NCBI GenBank assembly: GCA_963989385.1 | Contig: OZ022499.1 | Location: 52,627,757-52,691,756, forward strand | Reading direction: 5' to 3' | Source of the DNA: Ctena decussata | Taxonomy: Eukaryota > Mollusca > Bivalvia > Lucinida > Lucinidae | Length of the DNA: 64,000 bases | Part shown: positions 58,979 through 64,000 of the stretch, piece after piece | How the letters are laid out: the number at the start of each line of letters is the position of its first letter | Numbering within the stretch: position 1 is the stretch's first letter | The notes under the pieces: generated by a model | Seen by the model: only the letters and a program-made list of their open reading frames with translations | Databases searched by the model: none | What the model was told of the DNA's origin: nothing | Translations under genes and position numbers: made by a program

Positions 58979-59188
58979 CATGTTGACGGCTGGGCAACAG
59001 AGAGCTGAGGAGATTGTTTTAGCAGGGCATAACCTGTGTTTAACAGGGCAAGCGGGTACGGGGAAAACCTTCCTGATAAAAGAAATATGTAGAAAGTCAA
59101 AAGAACAGTCGAGGCGGGTTGCTTTACTGTGCACCACCGGTATGGGGTGCCTCCAGTTTTTGGAAGAAGGGGCAAAGACAGTGCACAG
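58979..59188 (+). CDS. PIF1-like helicase, first coding exon (partial)
   Basis: The ATG at 58979 opens a frame starting MLTAGQQRAEEIVLAG, followed by the Walker A loop GQAGTGKT and a second motif LLCTTGMGCLQFLEEG. It ends TVHR at a donor (cacag|gtagag). LTxxQ upstream of the P-loop, then a (C/A)TTG segment and VH, is the pattern of the superfamily-1 PIF1 5'-3' DNA helicases. The frame is open upstream to 58815, but the residues there do not look helicase-like, so the later ATG is preferred. I found no convincing second exon before 64000. It is a host gene with a long first intron, a Helitron-type helicase fragment, or a stranded exon. Confidence 0.6.
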
Positions 59189-59807
59189 GTAGAGTATAGT
59201 CTGAATCTGATTACCTTATACCTTAACATCACACAATCATTCATTCTCCAGATGATTTTATTAACTCTTTTCCTGCTCCATCGCCCCTTACTCAAGCACT
59301 GATTCACAACCAACAACAGACCCCCCCCCCCCCCGATATGCATTTCAGCCAGCATTTCAATTAGAAGTAGATGTAACTGCGAGGAATTTAGTCACAGTGA
59401 ATTTAGTACTCTCTGGCCCCTCTCCCTATACCGAACAAGAAGTAAACGTTGAAAATACGGCGAATAGACGTTCAATTGACGTCACAACGGCGTAGCCACG
59501 TCATTGCGTTGAGTCAACGTATTTGCCAACTGATAATATATGTATTCCTCAGAATCGTTGACACCCTCGATTGACCATCATAGCACGATCGATGCCTTGC
59601 CACAAACGTCTCACGTCAATCCTGACTTTGTGCACAGCGATACTGAGGGTACGACGTTGTTTTTGTCTGAATGTAAGTGGGATTGAAATTGAGAACACTT
59701 TTCAAGTCAACTTTGACTAGGAAACAGACTGGACTCATCCTAACTCTATGATCGATTTTCTCCAATGCTGCTACATATACGGACGAGGATGGATGTATGG
59801 GTGTATT

Positions 59808-59990
59808 GCGATTTTACGTCCTTTTCAACGCACTTTCAGTCATATCCGGACAATGGGAGGGTTTTTATAAAAGACTGTGTGAAGCTGAACCCCGTTTACG
59901 GTTGAGGAGATTTTACCTTCAGCGGGGCTCGAGCCCGGGACCACTAGATCAGCAGGCCAGCTCTTAATCTACTGAGCTATCGGGTCTCCC
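59808..59990 (-). mobile_element. tRNA-derived SINE, family 2, minus strand
   Basis: It contains gcgattttacgtccttttca, gctgaaccccgtttacgg and the head (gggctcgagcccgggacca; ctactgagctatcgggtctcc) on the complementary strand. It follows the PIF1-like exon. Confidence 0.6.
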
Positions 59991-60175
59991 ACGGATGAAC
60001 AAGATGTAATCATAGAGATGTGCTCCATCCAGTATGAAGTGTCCTTCTTAATCAAATAGACAACATCGACCAGTTGTTGATGCTACACGTTCCTTTAAAA
60101 CATTTTGACGCGGTCAGTCTTAAATCGAGGCACAAGATAAAAGATTTCTCTTCCCCATCCCACCCCTACCCCTCA

Positions 60176-60210
<35 letters not shown>

Positions 60211-61655
60211 ACTTATTACACCTGTAAATTTCAATTTCTGAAATTAAAAGCGCATATATGTTTGGATATCGGTTTTCCCTGAGACTGGTGACTAAGTGTA
60301 GGCTAGTGAAGATACTGTCATAGAGCTCTGACCTTGTTCGATGTGCGGACAATTTCAATCGAATATCAACCCCTTTTCGAGGCTGAGCGATTTCTGATTA
60401 ACCTCGCCCAAGATGGATCCTTGCATCTAGAAACGGCATCACACTCTTCGATGTGACCTAATGACAAAAATGTTCATGTACGTTAAGAAATAAAAAGGGG
60501 GTTAAAAAAAAGGAAAGAAAAAAAAAAGAAAAGGAAAGAAAGTATTAAAGCAACGAAAGTTTTGAGTATTTGTTTGCAGACAGGTCTGAGCTAGCAGTGC
60601 AGACCATGACCTTACTGCTCCTGAACAGGGTTAAAAAAAGTAAAAAGTATGCAAAGACCAGGAACTGAAACAATCAAAATCCAAATCCAGCCCTCAAACC
60701 ATAGTTGGAAACAACTAAGATTACAAATAATCAAGATACAGAGAACATATGGCCAACCGAGTGAGCAGCTTGTTCCCAAAAGGTGGCCACTCAGCAACCC
60801 AAACCGAACCAAAAATAATAATAACATACATGAGGTAAAACATCACAGAAACTCTGACACCAAAAACAGGCAACAAAGAACCACAACAGAACTACCGCCT
60901 TGGAACGGTCAGTAATGAATTACTGGGGGGCTTAAATCGATTTTACAGGCCCAACCTCACCCTCAGTTTCTGAAGTGGTACAAAACATTTAGTTGGTTGT
61001 TCGGTTCGCATGATAACCCTCTAACTCGTCAATGAATCATCACGGTAAACACATAAATCAAATTTCAACACCATGAAGAAGCAAAGACGAGGACTCAACA
61101 GATACAACGGGCCGTCTGACAGGTGGAGATCCCTGTCCTGCCAAACAACCCCACTGGAAATCTGAAGCAAAAGAAGGTCACCAGTTGAGCCCCGGTGGAC
61201 CAAGCAACAGACAAAAAGGCTCCGGTCCCAACCAACTAAAATATATAGCTTTAGGTCGGGGCCATCATAGAGTCTGACACTGTTTGTCATTCCATCTGCG
61301 TCTTTTGGACGTATTTCTGCATTGTTTAACCATTTCCAGTTAGGACAATTATGGTTATTATTTAGATGCCCCAGATGTAAGAAATTTTTTTCGTAAGACC
61401 CGGCACTACTTGGCGACCATTTTTCCCCCATTCATTTTTTTTCAACTGCTCAGCAGGCACTAGTCTGAAAATCTGACAGTGTTATACGTTTTTGAGTATT
61501 TTTAAAATGTATCATGATCAATAAACCCCAAGATGGTAGGGTAAGGTGGGTCAAACCGCCCATGCGGGGTCTAACGTCCATGCCTATTATATCAATATCT
61601 ACAAAGTTTAGGTAAAAACGGTTCATTGAATTCAGTATGTCAGCGTGTAGGACTC
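59990..61655. other. Noncoding stretch after the PIF1-like exon
   Basis: It contains the poly-A tract and A-rich purine runs near 60500. The next exon of the helicase was looked for and not found. Short open frames here (60649-60915 plus, 61021-61431 minus) show no recognisable domain. Confidence 0.4.
60178..60210. repeat. Poly-A tract
   Basis: An uninterrupted run of about 30 A. It may be the tail of a decayed retro-inserted sequence, but none is recognised upstream. Confidence 0.8.
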
Positions 61656-61659
61656 CTTA

Positions 61660-61885
61660 TCAAAAGATCCCGGTCTGGCCACATACTTTCGTTTCTCCTT
61701 CCGCTGATTCAAGAAGGGCAGTTGTCAGTTACTGGCGAAAGTATGTGCACTTAGTACTGGTTAACCGCTTAGGAGGTCTAAGCCTGCCCAGGAATAGTGT
61801 GGTTAGGTTAACTGACCGTCCCGACATGACCTTAGTTGTTTACCGTGGACGTTAAGCATCAAATCAACCAATCAATCAACCTTAT
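61660..61885 (+). mobile_element. tRNA-derived SINE body (family 1, mostly headless)
   Basis: The body ctttcgtttctccttccgct through ttgtttaccgtggacgttaa matches the 49276 copy. Only the last part of the head (gatcccggtctggcc) remains. Confidence 0.65.
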
Positions 61886-61964
61886 CAAAAGACACTTCGA
61901 ACAAGCGCCTCTGCTTGCAGCTTTTTATCATGTGTGCTAGACACTGCAATTTGGTACGTCCCAT

Positions 61965-62076
61965 TACCCAGCAGGTGCATGACGTCGTAATGACGTCGTA
62001 CCTACGTCGATGTGGCATGATTACATCGCATCGATGTCAGTACGATGTCATTCCGACGTCATGTACCCGCCGGGTA
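61965..62076. mobile_element. Short palindromic MITE rich in GACGTC (copy 3)
   Basis: About 112 bp with ends tacccagcaggtgcatgacg and its complement, again made of spaced acgtc units. It abuts the partial transposon copy at 62083. Confidence 0.65.
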
Positions 62077-62082
62077 AGCTCG

Positions 62083-62697
62083 TCAAAATATTTACGAAAT
62101 TTATTCCTGTAAGGGCAGATAACCTATCCAGACTTACAGGAGGGCCCTAAGACAGTATCGAATCATGTGCGACAGTATCGGATCATACGACATTATTTTA
62201 TAAGAGAGTTCCTCTGAGGCGTTCTGCCAACCTTCTTAGCTTCAATAGTTTGGCAACTTAAACAGTTGGACCTATTAAACTCTCAGATGATTTTTTTTAC
62301 GGCGTTTCAGCGATATTTTCACGTGGTCCTTCACTAGCAACGGTTACGTCTGTTGACTAACAGTTGAATGTATACAAATGTACGAACATGTCAATAATTC
62401 TTAACTCAGTAAGCCCCTGTGCCCCTATAGCACGGAAAGAATCTAACAGTACAGACCGTAATTTGACTTTGCAAAGTATAGAGTAGATAAGACCGTAGTG
62501 TCTGATCAGGATCGTCAAATTTACAGTGATGTTCGCCTTAACATTGATATTTCATTGCAAATAGTGTATCAACACTACATGGTCGTTCAACGAGTTCTGC
62601 TGCATTAACCTTAGTCTATACAGTGTACAAATGCTCATCTGATGAGTGCCAGTTGGTGATAACTTATGAGTGATCCGATACTGTCGAATCCACTGTA
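62083..62697. mobile_element. Partial CAGTGGACTCGACAG transposon (opposite orientation)
   Basis: This is the reverse complement of parts of 38739-40306. It shares aatttattcctgtaagggca, gtgcgacagtatcgga and the right terminus tactgtcgaatccactgta. One terminus is missing, and it has only one copy of the tandem unit. Confidence 0.65.
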
Positions 62698-62699
62698 GG

Positions 62700-63800
62700 T
62701 GTGTGCAAATGATTGTTTTCTGGTCCTCCGACCGTGCTGATAAAGCTCCGCTTAAAATGTGCTGATATGGAACAGATCAAATTATAATTTCACCACCTTG
62801 CACGCTGCTATACCATATATTTTGTTCTACTTATCTTACTTTACACAATACGTCATCATCCTGGTCCATATTTCGCCCTATTGTTATACCCATGCAAAGT
62901 ACATACCGCCCTAAACAATGCCATACACTTGTCAGATTCGGCATCAGGTAGGGCAAGGTATGTGGAATCTCAATCGCTCTAATAATCAGAATTATTATAG
63001 CCTGATAACGTATGAATCCATCTGCCACCTGACAATTAACAACTGCAGCTTCTGCAAATGGATAGCAAAGTATAACTGCTATTTGAATCGTATGTGTGTA
63101 AATTTATTAGCATTAAAATTCAGCGTTGTGAAGGATGAACTTGTGACGTTGTAAGTTTTGTTTGGCGACTGATAAGCCCACCATATGTTTCACTTAATGA
63201 AAAGCTGCGCACAACACAATGCATTATACGAGACTGATAAGTCGTTTGTGGGAGAGAACTGGTTTACATATTGTGGCTTACCTGAGACTTAATTTACCTC
63301 CCTTAGACCAGTGTCTAGAACCAAATCTGACATTGGAGAAAGATTATTGGTGGTGAAGTTACAACTGGGGCCAGTTGCTCAAACGATCTAAGCAAGAAAT
63401 TTTGACTTAAGTTATAACTTAAGTCAAAAATGTATACTTCTGTGGTTTCAAAAAAAAATCTTAGTTGAAACTCTTTGCTTAGATTTTGCTATAAACTTAA
63501 GTCAACCAGCGAGGTGACTTAAGTTCTAACTTAAAATGTGTAAGGTAGATATGCTGATGATAGGCTGTCATAATTCCGGATATACCACAAAATGCGTTTA
63601 TAAAATGAAGACTGTTTTGTTCATTCATTATGCTCCTCGAATTCTAACTTGTATTTTATGATGTATTTAAACCTATAAGCGGTTCGGAACACAAGCAATT
63701 TTGCTACTGCACGTCCAATATGTGGTTTCTGTTCCGATTCCTCTTTGTTCATTTAGTAGACACAGTACATGATAGGGTTTGAGTCTTCTACTGTTCGTGC
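62700..63800. other. Noncoding stretch near the right edge
   Basis: No gene is recognised. A cluster of inverted cttaagt/acttaag units (about 63400-63535) forms small dyads. Confidence 0.4.
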
Positions 63801-63812
63801 TCCGAAAACCCT

Positions 63813-64000
63813 ATGTTCTTGATGGGTAAATTCACAGCTCTGCCACAGCTGAACCAAAGCTACTTAAACTGTTTACATGAGTCATATAGACGAGTACTTC
63901 TTAAGGTGGTGAAGGCAGGGCTCGGACAGGACCCATTCCCTGCGGCACTGAGTGCTTACCAGGTAAAACGGTATGTACATGGCAGCCCAGGCCTGTACAT
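63813..64000 (+). CDS. Unidentified open frame running off the right edge
   Basis: From ATG 63813 (or 63822) the frame reads MGKFTALPQLNQSYLNCLHE, then SYRRVLLKVVKAGLGQDPFP and AALSAYQVKRYVHGSPG, and stays open to the window end. A possible donor (TACCAG|gtaaaa) lies at about 63962. Composition is protein-like and helical. I cannot name it. It could be a new first exon or part of a gene beyond the window. Confidence 0.35.
   Translation, partial: MFLMGKFTALPQLNQSYLNCLHESYRRVLLKVVKAGLGQDPFPAALSAYQVKRYVHGSPGLY

Overview
The window is animal nuclear DNA, most likely from a mollusc and probably a bivalve. The evidence is AT-rich sequence, one split gene with GT-AG introns of up to several kilobases, tRNA-derived SINEs, decayed LINE tails, and an unusually dense population of short inverted-repeat (MITE-like) elements. 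No operon, Shine-Dalgarno site, CRISPR array or prokaryotic gene is visible. I cannot name the species.

Centre (13480-56298, + strand): one large gene assembled by reading splice junctions. Twenty-eight exons join without a frame break into a predicted protein of 1205 residues. It has a signal peptide, five von Willebrand factor A (vWA) domains with complete MIDAS metal-site motifs, a Thr/Pro-rich mucin-like stalk, and a tandem set of 48-nt cassette exons that each encode about 16 residues of further stalk. A last exon supplies one transmembrane helix, a 19-residue basic tail and the stop. The layout suggests a cell-surface adhesion or matrix-binding receptor. Most module boundaries are in phase 1, so modules can be added or skipped without frame damage. 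The five vWA domains are cut by introns at different places.

Left (1-13100): a transposon graveyard. A LINE tail (about 800-1400) and an inverted-repeat element (about 1930-3415) come first. A minus-strand LINE then appears to be broken into pieces from 5.1 to 12.5 kb by insertions. These are a 5.4-kb long inverted repeat (5457-10882) carrying two divergent decayed copies of a Cys-rich (CXC-like) gene, a TA-flanked transposon inside its right arm (8077-9812), and another transposon inside that (8501-9464).

The introns hold nine copies of one palindromic MITE family (three of them within 21 bp of a splice donor), other MITE families, a 27-bp minisatellite, a 2.6-kb palindrome and several SINEs.

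Right (57000-64000): a possible minus-strand terminal coding exon (57294-57527), the first exon of a PIF1-like helicase (58979-59188, Walker A motif), SINEs, part of a second copy of a transposon from intron 16, and an unidentified open frame running off the right edge (from 63813).

All splice calls, homologies and repeat families were read by eye. No alignment, splice predictor or database was used.
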